Assembly (NCBI GenBank): GCA_963834685.1
Contig: CAWICW010000037.1
Location: forward strand, 186,001-250,000
Source: Palsa-504 sp963834685
GTDB lineage: Bacteria > Actinomycetota > Actinomycetes > Streptosporangiales > Streptosporangiaceae
Length of the DNA: 64,000 nt
Direction of reading: 5' to 3'
Positions 51,266-59,916 of this stretch are shown one piece after another; positions within the stretch are counted from its first letter, which is position 1, and every line of letters begins with the position of its first letter. The position numbers and the translations under genes are program-made. The notes beneath the pieces were generated by a model. It was not told the DNA's origin. It saw nothing but the letters and a program-made list of their open reading frames with translations, and did not search any database.

Positions 51266-52510
51266 CTACCGAACGTCTAGCCCGGTGATGGCGCGGCCGA
51301 TGATCAGGCGCTGGATCTCCGAGGTGCCCTCGAAGATGGTGAAGATCTTCGCGTCCCGATGCCAGCGTTCGACCGGGAAGTCCCGGGTGTAGCCGTTCCC
51401 GCCGAGGATCTGGATGGCCTGCTCGGTGACCCGGACCGCGGTCTCCCCCGCGACCAGCTTGGACATCGATCCCTCGGCCCGCCGGAACGGCCGGCCCTGA
51501 CGCGCCATCCAGGCCGCCCGCCAGGTCAGCAGGCGGGCCGCGTCGACGGCTGCCGCCATATCGGCCAGCATGAATGCGACCGCCTGGTTCTGCCCGATCG
51601 GCCGGCCGAACTGGACCCGCCTGGCCGAGTACTCGGCGGCGTACTCCGCCGCCGCCCGCGCGATCCCCACCGCCATGGCCGCCACGCCCGGCCGGGAGGC
51701 CTCGAACGTCCTCATCGCGGCCTGCTCACCCGCGTGGCCGCCCTCCCGGATCCGGGCCAGCCGCTCCTCGAGCCGGTCCCGGCCGCCGAGCACGCACCGC
51801 TCCGGCACCCGGACGTCGGACAGCACGACCTCGGCGGTGTGCGAGGCCCGGATGCCGTGCTTGCGGAACTTCTGCCCCATGGACAGCCCGGCCGTACCCG
51901 GCGGCACCACGAAGCTGGCTTGTCCGCGGGACCCGAGCGACGGGTCCACCGACGCCACCACCACGTGCACCTCGGCGATGCCGCCGTTGGTGGCCCAGGT
52001 CTTCACCCCGTTCAGCACCCACTCCCCGGCTGCGGCGTCGTACACCGCCCGCGTCCTGATCGCGGCCACGTCGCTGCCCGCCTCGGGCTCCGAGGAGCAG
52101 AACGCCCCCAGCTTCACGTCCCCCGGCCCGCCGAACATCTGCGGGCACCACTCCCCGACCTGCTCAGGCGTCCCGTTGGCCACCACCGAAATCGCCGCCA
52201 GCGTGCTGGCCACCAGCGACATCGCGATGCCCGCGTCGCCCCAGAACAGTTCCTCGAACACGACCGGGATGCCGAGCCCGGACGGCTCCAGGTACTGCTG
52301 GGTGTAGAAGTCCAGCGAGTAGAGCCCGATCTTGGCCGCCTCCTGGAGTACCGGCCACGGGGTTTCCTCGCGCTCGTCCCATTCCGCGCCGGCCGGCCGG
52401 ATCACCGAGGCGGCGAACTCGTGCACCCAGTCCCGCGTCCGCGCCAGGTCCTCCCCCAGTTCCAGCGAGAATCCCTGGCTCCCGGGGCCTGACTCCGGCG
52501 CATCGCTCAT
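51266..52510 (-). CDS. Acyl-CoA dehydrogenase
   Basis: 414 residues, ATG 52510 with GGAGG about eight bases upstream. Flavoprotein of the acyl-CoA dehydrogenase fold: GAFCSSEPEAGSDVAA and GVKTWATNGG in the middle domain, and FEGTSEIQRLII with the catalytic Glu near the C-terminus. First step of beta-oxidation, matching the fad genes at 20-24 kb. Chain-length preference cannot be inferred. Promoter contains a clear palindrome. Confidence 0.92.
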   Translation of the reverse strand: MSDAPESGPGSQGFSLELGEDLARTRDWVHEFAASVIRPAGAEWDEREETPWPVLQEAAKIGLYSLDFYTQQYLEPSGLGIPVVFEELFWGDAGIAMSLVASTLAAISVVANGTPEQVGEWCPQMFGGPGDVKLGAFCSSEPEAGSDVAAIRTRAVYDAAAGEWVLNGVKTWATNGGIAEVHVVVASVDPSLGSRGQASFVVPPGTAGLSMGQKFRKHGIRASHTAEVVLSDVRVPERCVLGGRDRLEERLARIREGGHAGEQAAMRTFEASRPGVAAMAVGIARAAAEYAAEYSARRVQFGRPIGQNQAVAFMLADMAAAVDAARLLTWRAAWMARQGRPFRRAEGSMSKLVAGETAVRVTEQAIQILGGNGYTRDFPVERWHRDAKIFTIFEGTSEIQRLIIGRAITGLDVR

Positions 52511-52533
52511 GCTGCTGTTCCTCCCGTCGGTAA

Positions 52534-52549
52534 GTTACTAGAAGGTAAC
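52534..52549. promoter_or_regulatory. Operator-like palindrome upstream of the acyl-CoA dehydrogenase
   Basis: GTTACTAGAAGGTAAC, with arms GTTAC/GTAAC separated by six bases. It lies 24 bases before the start codon, where a TetR- or FadR-type repressor of fatty-acid genes would bind. The regulator is not identified here. Confidence 0.5.
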
Positions 52550-52601
52550 ATCGTGGCTCTGACCGCGGGAAGGCGGCCGCCCGTACTTCGCGGGAATTCA
52601 T

Positions 52602-52617
52602 GCCGAACGGGCCGTGG
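52602..52617. repeat. Short copy of the CCGAACGGGCCGTGG repeat
   Basis: GCCGAACGGGCCGTGG in the intergenic region shared by the acyl-CoA dehydrogenase and mini-GntR genes. It matches the copies at 15344 and 43221 and lacks the GATCT part. Confidence 0.45.
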
Positions 52618-52778
52618 CGCCCGTGCCGTTCCTAGTAACAGCGGCCAGTGGCCGGTGGGCAGGTCGACATGGTCGGCGTCGCGGATCTTCGCGAGTCCGT
52701 ATTGCTCTCACGTGGGCTATTGGTGATTGCCCGTTAATAGTCGACTACTTTCGATACTCATCGTGTACCATCCCGGAC

Positions 52779-53033
52779 ATGACGGCAGCCCCCGACCCAG
52801 ACCCACGCGCCTACATGCGGCTGGCCGCGCTCATCCGGGATCAGATCGCCAGCGGGACGCTCGCTCCGGGCGCCCGGCTCCCGTCGATCGCGGTCCTGCG
52901 CCGCCAGCACGGTCACTCCCGCCAGACGGTCGGCAAGGCCATGCGCATCCTGGAGGGCGAGGGCCTGATCTACCGGGTGCCGGGCCTCGGCTACTACATC
53001 AGCCAGGGCGCGGCCGCCGCACCGCGCGGCTGA
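52779..53033 (+). CDS. Mini GntR-family regulator (DNA-binding domain only)
   Basis: 84 residues from ATG 52779, which is preceded by a GATACT box at 52754-52759. Only the GntR winged helix is present (YMRLAALIRDQIASGTLAPG, RLPSIAVLRRQHGHSRQTV, GLIYRVPGLGYYI); no effector domain. Mini-GntR proteins are common in actinobacteria next to integrative elements or restricted operons. Target unknown; it may regulate itself or the small gene downstream. Confidence 0.85.
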   Translation: MTAAPDPDPRAYMRLAALIRDQIASGTLAPGARLPSIAVLRRQHGHSRQTVGKAMRILEGEGLIYRVPGLGYYISQGAAAAPRG

Positions 53034-53124
53034 CGGGCCGCCGGCCGAGCCGTGACATGGAACGGCCGCGTGCGGGTAGCGGGCTGCCACGGCCGTAAGG
53101 CGGCGCACAAGGAGAGGTGGCATC

Positions 53125-53298
53125 GTGAGCTGGTTCGGGCGATCGAGGCGGACGGCGCGCACGCACGTCAGGCCGACCTGGCGCGAGCGCCGGGCCGCCG
53201 AGCGGACGGCCCGGGCCGAGGCCTCGCTCCGGGAGACCGAGCAGAAGATCCACCAGATCGCCGCCGAGGTCCGCAGCGACCTCAAGGGATCGTCCTAG
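53125..53298 (+). CDS. Small basic helical protein
   Basis: 57 residues from GTG 53125 with AAGGAGAGG upstream. Sequence runs VSWFGRSRRTARTHVRP, then a charged amphipathic helix (ERRAAERTARAEASLRE...KIHQIAAEVRSDLK). No known family. Same strand and 92 bases after the mini-GntR gene. Confidence 0.5.
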   Translation: MSWFGRSRRTARTHVRPTWRERRAAERTARAEASLRETEQKIHQIAAEVRSDLKGSS

Positions 53299-53303
53299 CC
53301 GCC

Positions 53304-54764
53304 CTAATCCTGGGCGTGCCGGTCGAGGAACTCGTATATGTCGGCGTCGTCGACGCCGGGGAAGCTGCCGGCCGGCAGCGCGGACAGGATGTGCGAGTGC
53401 GCACGAGCCGACGGCCACGCGTTGCCCTCCCACCGTTCGGCTAGCGCGGCGGGCGGCCGGGCACAGCACTCGCCGTCGGGGCAGGCCGAGCGTTTCCGGG
53501 TGGTCGCCTCGCGGCCGCGGAACCAGCGGGAATGCTCGAACGGCACGCCGAACGTGATGGCGAACCCGTGGTCGGCCCGCGGATCGACCTGGGCGATGCA
53601 GAAGTAGCTGCCGGACGGGGTGTCTGAGTACTGGTAGTACGCGGAGAAGCGGTCGGCGGCGCCGAACACCTGGCGGCCCGACCACTGGCGACAGAGCCGC
53701 TGCCCCTCGATGGCGCCCGATGGGTCCGCGGGAAAGACCACCCCGTCGTTCTCGTACGCCTTGTAGATGATGCCGCTGGCGTCGTTCTTCACGAAGTGAC
53801 AGGGCAGGTTCAGGTGATGGGTGGCGAGATTGGTGAACCGGTGCGCGGCCATCTCGTACGACACCGAGAACAGGTCCACCAGGTCCTCGACCGAGAGGTC
53901 CCGGTCCTGTTTCGCGCGGTCGAGCGCCGGCACCGCCGCGATCTCCGGCATCAGCAGCGCGGCGGCGAAGTAGTTCGCCTCCACCCGCTGCCGCAGGAAG
54001 TCGGCGAAGTCCCGGGGCACCTGGTGCCCGAGCAGGAAGTGTCCGAGCGCCTGCAGCACGATGGCCCGCGGTGAGTGCGCGCCAACCGGCTCCTGCTTGA
54101 CGTAGATCCGCCGGTTCCGCAGGTCGGTCAGCGACCGTACCGATCGGGGCAGGTCCTGGATATATCGGACCGTGAAGCCATGGTGGCTCACCACCGAGAC
54201 CAGCATGCCCTGGGTCACCGCACCGCCTGAGTAGCCTCCGGCGCTAAGCGCGGCGGCCGCCTCGCGCTCGATGACCTCGAAGTAGTTGTCCCGCTCGCGC
54301 ATGGCGTCCCGCAGCGCCGCGTTGGCGGCCCGGGCTTCTTCCGGGGTGGCGGTCGGCTTGGACTCCTGGGCCCGCAGTTCCGCCGCGACCGCGACCAGGT
54401 GCTCGAGCACGTCGGTGGGGACCCGCACCCCGATCTTGAGCTGCGGAAGGCCGAGGCGCCGGTAGGACGGGTCCTGCTGCGCATCGGCCAGGGCGATCTC
54501 CAGCTGAGCCCGGCGGCTGGGCGGCTGCCGGCTGAGCAGGTCGGACACCGGCACCGACAACGCGGTGGCCAGCTGCTCGATCAGCGAGAGCTTCGGCTCC
54601 CGGCGCCCGTTCTCGAGCAGGGACAGCACTGAGGGAGCGCGGCCCACCCGCTGCCCCAACTCGGTGAGCGTCAGGCCCCGGGTCCGGCGCAGATGACGCA
54701 GCCTCTGACCGAAGGTCACAAGGTCTATACCATCGGTCTGAACCAAATTCTGGCGATCTTTCAT
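53304..54764 (-). CDS. ramB: RamB-family transcriptional regulator
   Basis: 486 residues, ATG 54764. An XRE helix-turn-helix lies at 15-72 (LRHLRRTRGLTLTELGQRVG, APSVLSLLENGRREPKLSL). The rest matches the IrrE/ImmA-like domain (ILQALGHFLLGHQVP, RVEANYFAAALLMPE) and a C-terminal short-chain fatty-acyl domain with a four-Cys cluster near KRSACPDGECCARP. In corynebacteria and mycobacteria RamB represses acetate and glyoxylate genes including aceA, which is divergent here. It probably senses an acyl-CoA or acetate signal. Confidence 0.9.
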   Translation of the reverse strand: MKDRQNLVQTDGIDLVTFGQRLRHLRRTRGLTLTELGQRVGRAPSVLSLLENGRREPKLSLIEQLATALSVPVSDLLSRQPPSRRAQLEIALADAQQDPSYRRLGLPQLKIGVRVPTDVLEHLVAVAAELRAQESKPTATPEEARAANAALRDAMRERDNYFEVIEREAAAALSAGGYSGGAVTQGMLVSVVSHHGFTVRYIQDLPRSVRSLTDLRNRRIYVKQEPVGAHSPRAIVLQALGHFLLGHQVPRDFADFLRQRVEANYFAAALLMPEIAAVPALDRAKQDRDLSVEDLVDLFSVSYEMAAHRFTNLATHHLNLPCHFVKNDASGIIYKAYENDGVVFPADPSGAIEGQRLCRQWSGRQVFGAADRFSAYYQYSDTPSGSYFCIAQVDPRADHGFAITFGVPFEHSRWFRGREATTRKRSACPDGECCARPPAALAERWEGNAWPSARAHSHILSALPAGSFPGVDDADIYEFLDRHAQD

Positions 54765-54787
54765 CGTGAAGCTAACTATATGTTGCT

Positions 54788-54797
54788 ACTTTGGAAA
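54788..54797. promoter_or_regulatory. RamB-like binding site
   Basis: ACTTTGGAAA in the ramB-aceA intergenic region differs at one base from the reported ACTTTGCAAA core of RamB sites. It lies between the two divergent promoters and would let RamB control itself and aceA. Confidence 0.45.
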
Positions 54798-54909
54798 GAT
54801 TCTACAATTTTTAGGACCTTCTCCTCTATCTTCCTGTGGGCCGGCCAGACACGCTGAGGTAAAGACCCCGACCGGACCGGGATCCCAGCATTTCCAGGAA
54901 GGCACCACA

Positions 54910-56208
54910 GTGGACACGATCAGCCAGCAGGCGGCCAGGCTAAGCGCGGAGTGGGCCACGGACGCCCGGTGGAAGGACACCTCCCGGACCTATTCGGCCG
55001 AGGACGTCATCCGGCTGCGCGGCACGGTCCGTGAGGAATACACGTTGGCCAGGCTCGGCGCCGAGCGCCTCCGCAAGCTGCTGGAAGCCGAGGACGCGGT
55101 CACGGCCCTCGGCGCGGTCACGGGCATGCAGGCCGTCCAGCAGGTCAGGGCGGGCCTCAAGGCCATCTACCTGTCGGGCTGGCAGGTGGCAGCGGACGCG
55201 AACCTGGCCGGGCAGACCTACCCGGACCAGAGCCTGTACCCGGTCAACTCGGTGCCGCAGGTGGTGCGCAGGATCAACAACGCGCTGCTGCGCGCCGACC
55301 AGATCACCTGGTCGGAGTCGGCGGACGGCGACATGCGCACCTCGCCGTACTGGCTGGCGCCCATCGTGGCCGACGCCGAAGCCGGATTCGGCGGCGTACT
55401 GAACGCGTATGAGCTGATGAAGTCCATGATCGCGGCAGGTGCGGCCGGGGTGCACTGGGAGGATCAGCTCGCGTCCGAGAAGAAGTGCGGTCACCTGGGC
55501 GGTAAGGTCCTCATCCCGACCAGCCAGCACATCAAGACGCTGAACGCGGCCCGGCTGGCCGCCGACGTATGTGGCGTGCCGACGCTGGTGGTCGCCCGCA
55601 CCGATGCGCACGCGGCCACGCTGCTGACCTCGGACGTGGACGAGAGGGACCAGCCGTTCCTCACCGGAACGCGCACCCCGGAGGGGTTCTACCGGGTGCG
55701 GAACGGGATCGAGCCGTGCATCGCCCGGGGGCTGGCGTACGCGCCGTACTCCGACCTGATCTGGATGGAGACCTCCACGCCCGACCTCGATGTGGCCCGC
55801 GAGTTCGCCGAGGCGATTAAGAGCCAATACCCGGACCAGCTGCTCGCCTACAACTGCTCGCCATCGTTCAACTGGCGCGCGCACCTGGACGAGGCGACGA
55901 TCGCCAAGTTCGGCAAGGAGCTCGCGGCCATGGGCTACCGGTTCCAGTTCATTACGCTGGCCGGCTTCCATGCGCTCAACCACTCCATGTTCGAGCTGGC
56001 CAGCGGCTTCGCCTCGGAGGGCATGCCCGCCTATGTCAGGCTGCAGGAGGCGGAGTTCGCGGCCGAGAAGTACGGCTACACCGCCACCCGGCATCAGCGC
56101 GAGGCCGGGACCGGCTACTTCGACCTGGTTACCTCGGCGATCTCCCCCAACGCCGAGACGGTCGCCCTGGCCGGCTCGACCGAAGCCGAACAGTTCCACG
56201 CAGCCTGA
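54910..56208 (+). CDS. aceA: Isocitrate lyase
   Basis: 432 residues from GTG 54910 with AGGAAGG about seven bases upstream; a longer frame lacks a site. The catalytic segment SEKKCGHLGGKVLIPTSQH carries the active-site Cys. Mg-binding and C-terminal NCSPSFNWRAHLD follow. It splits isocitrate to glyoxylate and succinate, the entry to the glyoxylate shunt used on acetate and fatty acids. Probably RamB-controlled. Confidence 0.95.
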   Translation: MDTISQQAARLSAEWATDARWKDTSRTYSAEDVIRLRGTVREEYTLARLGAERLRKLLEAEDAVTALGAVTGMQAVQQVRAGLKAIYLSGWQVAADANLAGQTYPDQSLYPVNSVPQVVRRINNALLRADQITWSESADGDMRTSPYWLAPIVADAEAGFGGVLNAYELMKSMIAAGAAGVHWEDQLASEKKCGHLGGKVLIPTSQHIKTLNAARLAADVCGVPTLVVARTDAHAATLLTSDVDERDQPFLTGTRTPEGFYRVRNGIEPCIARGLAYAPYSDLIWMETSTPDLDVAREFAEAIKSQYPDQLLAYNCSPSFNWRAHLDEATIAKFGKELAAMGYRFQFITLAGFHALNHSMFELASGFASEGMPAYVRLQEAEFAAEKYGYTATRHQREAGTGYFDLVTSAISPNAETVALAGSTEAEQFHAA

Positions 56209-56916
56209 GCACGCTCCGCACACGGAACCCCGGTTCACCGGCTCCAGCGCCAGCCGCGGAATCAGTAAGCTGTAGTCGGGAGTACTGCCCGGACCGCCCG
56301 GGTTCCCGGGATCCGCGGGATCCCAGGGTGCCTGCGCCCGCCCCGGCTCCACGCGGGGCTGCGGCTTGGTCTCGGCCCAGTCGGCCAGGAGCCCGCCGCC
56401 CGCCATGGTCTGCGTGGTCCCCAGGTCCGGATAGGCGCCCGGGGTGGCCTCGTAGGACGCGGGCACCGCGACGGCAGTCCGGCTCCGCCACCGGGACGGC
56501 ACGAACAACGGGATGATCATGGCCGCGCCGACCAGGGCCAGGACGCCGTCGAAGAGCAGGGCCTCGAAGCCGGTGCCGTAGGCCTGCGACTTCAGCGGGA
56601 TGTACTGGACCGCGCGCCGCACGCTGAACAGGTACAGCCCGGTCCAGGCGAGCAGGGCCAGGCCTGGCAGGCCGGCCGCGAGCGGCGAGATCACCGGCAA
56701 GACCATCAGGATCCCGGCCAGCAGGCCCACGGCGAGCAGCACGCCGAACCCCTCTAGAACGGCGTGGTCGTGGATGAGAGAGCCGCTCCCGGCCGGCAAC
56801 GTGCCTTTGGCCGAGCCGCTGAGCAGCTTGAGGTAACCCCAGGAGCCTGCGAAGAACACCGCAGCGGCCATGACGATGGCCAGGGCCACACCGATCAGAT
56901 GGCGCATATCCTTCAA
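56209..56916 (-). CDS. Four-TM membrane protein without an in-frame stop at its expected end
   Basis: About 235 residues from the start at 56916. A signal-like first segment (MRHLIGVALAIVMAAAVFFAG) is followed by three more hydrophobic segments, then a Pro-rich cytoplasmic tail (RVEPGRAQAPWDPADPGNPG) ending near TPDYSLLIPR. The frame then stays open for 1.27 kb antisense to aceA, down to 54940, which cannot be coding. The true stop was therefore lost, probably by a frameshift near 56230-56290; I give the aceA 3' end as an arbitrary limit. Function unknown. Confidence 0.55.
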
Positions 56917-57050
56917 CCCCTTTAACCGATCACAGAGGGAAGCTTACGACCAGGCACGCCGCACGTCATGAGCTCCGCGGCGTGTCGTCACGCGAGTGAG
57001 CAGCCACGTTCCCCGGCGGCCCGCTTAGCGCGGTCACAGCTTCCACCCAA

Positions 57051-57056
57051 TATGCT
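57051..57056 (+). promoter_or_regulatory. -10 box of the MMPL gene
   Basis: TATGCT ends six bases before GTG 57063, predicting a leaderless mRNA. Confidence 0.55.
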
Positions 57057-57062
57057 GGCCCG

Positions 57063-59387
57063 GTGCGCATTCACGCCATCTTCGGGGGAATCGGCGCGTT
57101 CGCCGTCAAATTCCGCTGGGTCGTCATCGCGGCCTGGCTCATTGCCGCCATCGCCGTACCCAAATTCCTGCCCTCGCTTAACAGCGTCACCCAGGGCAAC
57201 AACAGTGCTTTCCTGCCTGCCAGCGCGCCCAGCGAGCAGGCCGCGCAGCTCGCGGCCCCGTTCGGGACCACGAACCTGATCCCGGTGCCTGTGATCGCGG
57301 CGGTCAACCAGGGCACCCTGAGCGCCGCGGACACGGCCTGGCTGGCTGGCTTGCAGCACGACCTGGCCACGGTGCCGACCGTCGTAGCCGTACATGACCT
57401 CGGCCGGTCGGCCGACGGGCAGGCCGAGCAGCTCCAGGTGCTGTCCGACGTAAACCAGGGCAGCCAGCCGGACCAGACCACGCTGGTGGACAACCTCCGG
57501 GCGGAGATCGCCAAGGCGGGACGGCCGTCCGGGCTGCAGGTGCACCTGGCCGGCCAGATCGCGATCAACGTGGACCAGCAGGCCAAGTCGGGCAACACGG
57601 GGAACCAGGTCGAGCTCCTGTCCGTGGTCTTCATCCTGGTCCTGCTGCTGCTGATCTTCCGGTCGCTGCTGGCCCCGCTGATCACGCTGATCCCCGCGTT
57701 CGTCGCCGTGGCCATCTCCGGTCCGCTGGTCGGCGAGGCGGCGCACGCAGGGCTGAAGGTCTCGGTCATCGCGCAGCTGCTGCTGATCGTGTTGGTGCTC
57801 GGGGCCGGGACCGACTACGGGCTGTTCCTCGTCTTCCGCGTCCGGGAGAACTTGCGCGACGGGGCGGATCCGAAGGACGCAGTGCGGGCGGCGGTCACGC
57901 GGGTCGGTGAGACGATCACCTTCTCCGCCCTCACGGTTATCGCCGCGCTGCTGTCCCTGCTGGTCGCCACCTTCCAGATCTACTCCGAGCTCGGCATCCC
58001 GCTGGCCATCGGCATCGGCACCATGCTGCTCGCCGGACTCACCCTGCTGCCCGCGCTGCTCGCGGTGTTCGGCCGAGCCGCGTTCTGGCCAAGCAAGACC
58101 CGCGAGGGCACCGGCCAGATCGGCTGGTGGGGGCGCGTCGCGGCGCGGGTCGTGCGCAGGCCCGCCGTGACGCTGACCATCGGCGTCGTCGCCCTCGGCA
58201 CGCTCGCGATCGGGGTGGGGAGTTACAAGCCCGGCGGGTTCGGCGGCTCGATCAGCGCGCCGGCCGGAACCGACTCCGCGGCGGGCACCGCGCTGCTGAG
58301 CGAGCACTTCCCGGCCAGCTCGGCCAACCCGACGAACCTGATCTTCAAGCTGACCCAGCCGGTCTGGTCCGATCCTGCGCCGGTGGTCGCCGCGACCAGC
58401 CAGCTGACCGCGAGCGGGCTGTTCACCGGGGTCACCGGCCCGCTGAACCCGGCGGGCGTCGCGCTGACGCCGGCTCAGTACCAGGCGCTGCACGCGACGC
58501 TGGGAAACCCGGCGGTGCTGCCCGCCATTCCCGCAGGCCATCCCAACATCCCGCTCGCCGAGTACGAGGCCTACCGGGCCACCGCGCAGTACGTCAGCCC
58601 TGACGGCGAGACGATCCAGTACGAGACCGGCCTGAAGGCCGGCGATCCCTCGACCAGCGCCGCGATGAATGCCGTACCCTCGGTCCGCGCCGAGGCGGCC
58701 CAGGTGGCCAAGACCCTGGGCGCGACCCAGTATGGGGTGGCCGGCGAGGCGCCCGCCTTCTACGACATCAGCGCGATATCCGACAGCGACCTGGTCCACG
58801 TCGTGCCGATCGCGATCGTGATCATCGGCCTGCTGCTGTGCCTGGTGATACGCTCGCTGATCGCGCCGCTGTACCTGATCGCGTCGGTGGCGCTGTCGTA
58901 TTTCGCCGCCCTCGGACTGTGCGTCATCATCTTTATCAAGATCGGTGGGAACAGCGGCCTCACCTTCATCCTCCCGTTCCTGATGTTCATTTTCCTGCTC
59001 GCGCTCGGCGAGGATTACAACATCCTCGTGATGAGCAGGATCAGGGAGGAGGCTCAACACCTGCCGCTACGCGAGGCGGTCAGCCGGGCAGTCGGCGCGA
59101 CCGGGACCACGGTGACCTCGGCCGGGCTGGTCCTGGCCGGGACGTTCTCGGTGTTCGCGATCGTCGGCGGCCGCCAGTCCGGCGGCAGCCAGATCGTCGA
59201 CGTCGGGATCGGGCTGGCGCTGGGCGTGCTGATGGACACGTTCGTCGTCCGCACCGTCCTGGTGCCGTGCACGGTCGTGCTGCTCGGCCGGTGGAACTGG
59301 TGGCCCTCCAAGCTCAGCCGGGCCGACCAGCAGCCGGGCGCGGCCAGCGCGCCGACCGCCGAGCCGGCCGAGCCGCACATCCGCTGA
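57063..59387 (+). CDS. MMPL/RND-family transporter
   Basis: 774 residues, twelve hydrophobic segments in two repeats, each with a large extracytoplasmic loop after its first helix. The proton-relay helix motif VLVLGAGTDYGLFLVFR has a sister ALGEDYNILVMSRIREE in the second half. MmpL proteins export lipids, siderophores or drugs. No acyltransferase or lipid synthase is near; the MarR and MFS genes downstream on the opposite strand suggest a detoxification neighbourhood. Confidence 0.92.
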   Translation: MRIHAIFGGIGAFAVKFRWVVIAAWLIAAIAVPKFLPSLNSVTQGNNSAFLPASAPSEQAAQLAAPFGTTNLIPVPVIAAVNQGTLSAADTAWLAGLQHDLATVPTVVAVHDLGRSADGQAEQLQVLSDVNQGSQPDQTTLVDNLRAEIAKAGRPSGLQVHLAGQIAINVDQQAKSGNTGNQVELLSVVFILVLLLLIFRSLLAPLITLIPAFVAVAISGPLVGEAAHAGLKVSVIAQLLLIVLVLGAGTDYGLFLVFRVRENLRDGADPKDAVRAAVTRVGETITFSALTVIAALLSLLVATFQIYSELGIPLAIGIGTMLLAGLTLLPALLAVFGRAAFWPSKTREGTGQIGWWGRVAARVVRRPAVTLTIGVVALGTLAIGVGSYKPGGFGGSISAPAGTDSAAGTALLSEHFPASSANPTNLIFKLTQPVWSDPAPVVAATSQLTASGLFTGVTGPLNPAGVALTPAQYQALHATLGNPAVLPAIPAGHPNIPLAEYEAYRATAQYVSPDGETIQYETGLKAGDPSTSAAMNAVPSVRAEAAQVAKTLGATQYGVAGEAPAFYDISAISDSDLVHVVPIAIVIIGLLLCLVIRSLIAPLYLIASVALSYFAALGLCVIIFIKIGGNSGLTFILPFLMFIFLLALGEDYNILVMSRIREEAQHLPLREAVSRAVGATGTTVTSAGLVLAGTFSVFAIVGGRQSGGSQIVDVGIGLALGVLMDTFVVRTVLVPCTVVLLGRWNWWPSKLSRADQQPGAASAPTAEPAEPHIR

Positions 59388-59412
59388 CCCTTCCCGCCGG
59401 GTGAGCCGAGGC

Positions 59413-59916
59413 TCAGTCGGCCTGGGCGTCGATCGAGGAGGTCAGGTCGCGCAGGGCGGGGGCGGCGTCGCGCAGGGCGGCCCGGTCGCGCTGCGGAAGC
59501 GCGGCCAGCGCGGCCTGGATGATCTCCTGGTTCACCCGGTGCCAGCGGCTGACCGCCGCCGTGCCCTGGTCCGATAGGTCCAGGCTCACGGTGCGGCGGT
59601 CACCGGTTCCGTCGGCACCGGGACCGCCGGGCCTCCGGGTCACGTAGCCGGCCGTCTGAAGGCCGCTGAGCAGGGTCGCCACCGAGCTGGGCGCGAGCCG
59701 CAGCATCCGGGCCAGCTGGCTCGGCCGGATCCCGGCGTGCTCGGCCATGCACGACAGCAGCTCAAGCTGGGCTACGGAGAGCCCCAGCGCGGGGTCGACG
59801 GCCCGCGCGGCGCGGCGCATGGCCCGGCGGAGACGGGACACGATGTCGGCCAGCTCGGGGCCGATCTGCTCGTGCCCGGGCAGGTCCTGGGCTACGTTGC
59901 CCTCAGCTGAAGCCAC
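59413..59916 (-). CDS. MarR-family regulator
   Basis: 167 residues from GTG 59916. Typical winged helix at about 55-125 (ELLSCMAEHAGIRPSQLARM, LAPSSVATLLSGLQTAGYVT, GDRRTVSLDLSDQG). The beta wing RPGGPGADGTGDRR is longer than normal. It overlaps the 3' end of the MFS gene by 14 bases, so it is in the same operon and probably represses it through the repeats at 61339-61398. Confidence 0.87.
   Translation of the reverse strand: MASAEGNVAQDLPGHEQIGPELADIVSRLRRAMRRAARAVDPALGLSVAQLELLSCMAEHAGIRPSQLARMLRLAPSSVATLLSGLQTAGYVTRRPGGPGADGTGDRRTVSLDLSDQGTAAVSRWHRVNQEIIQAALAALPQRDRAALRDAAPALRDLTSSIDAQAD

Noticed and set aside
56988..59060. Minus-strand frame of 690 codons
   Set aside because: Complement of the MMPL gene.
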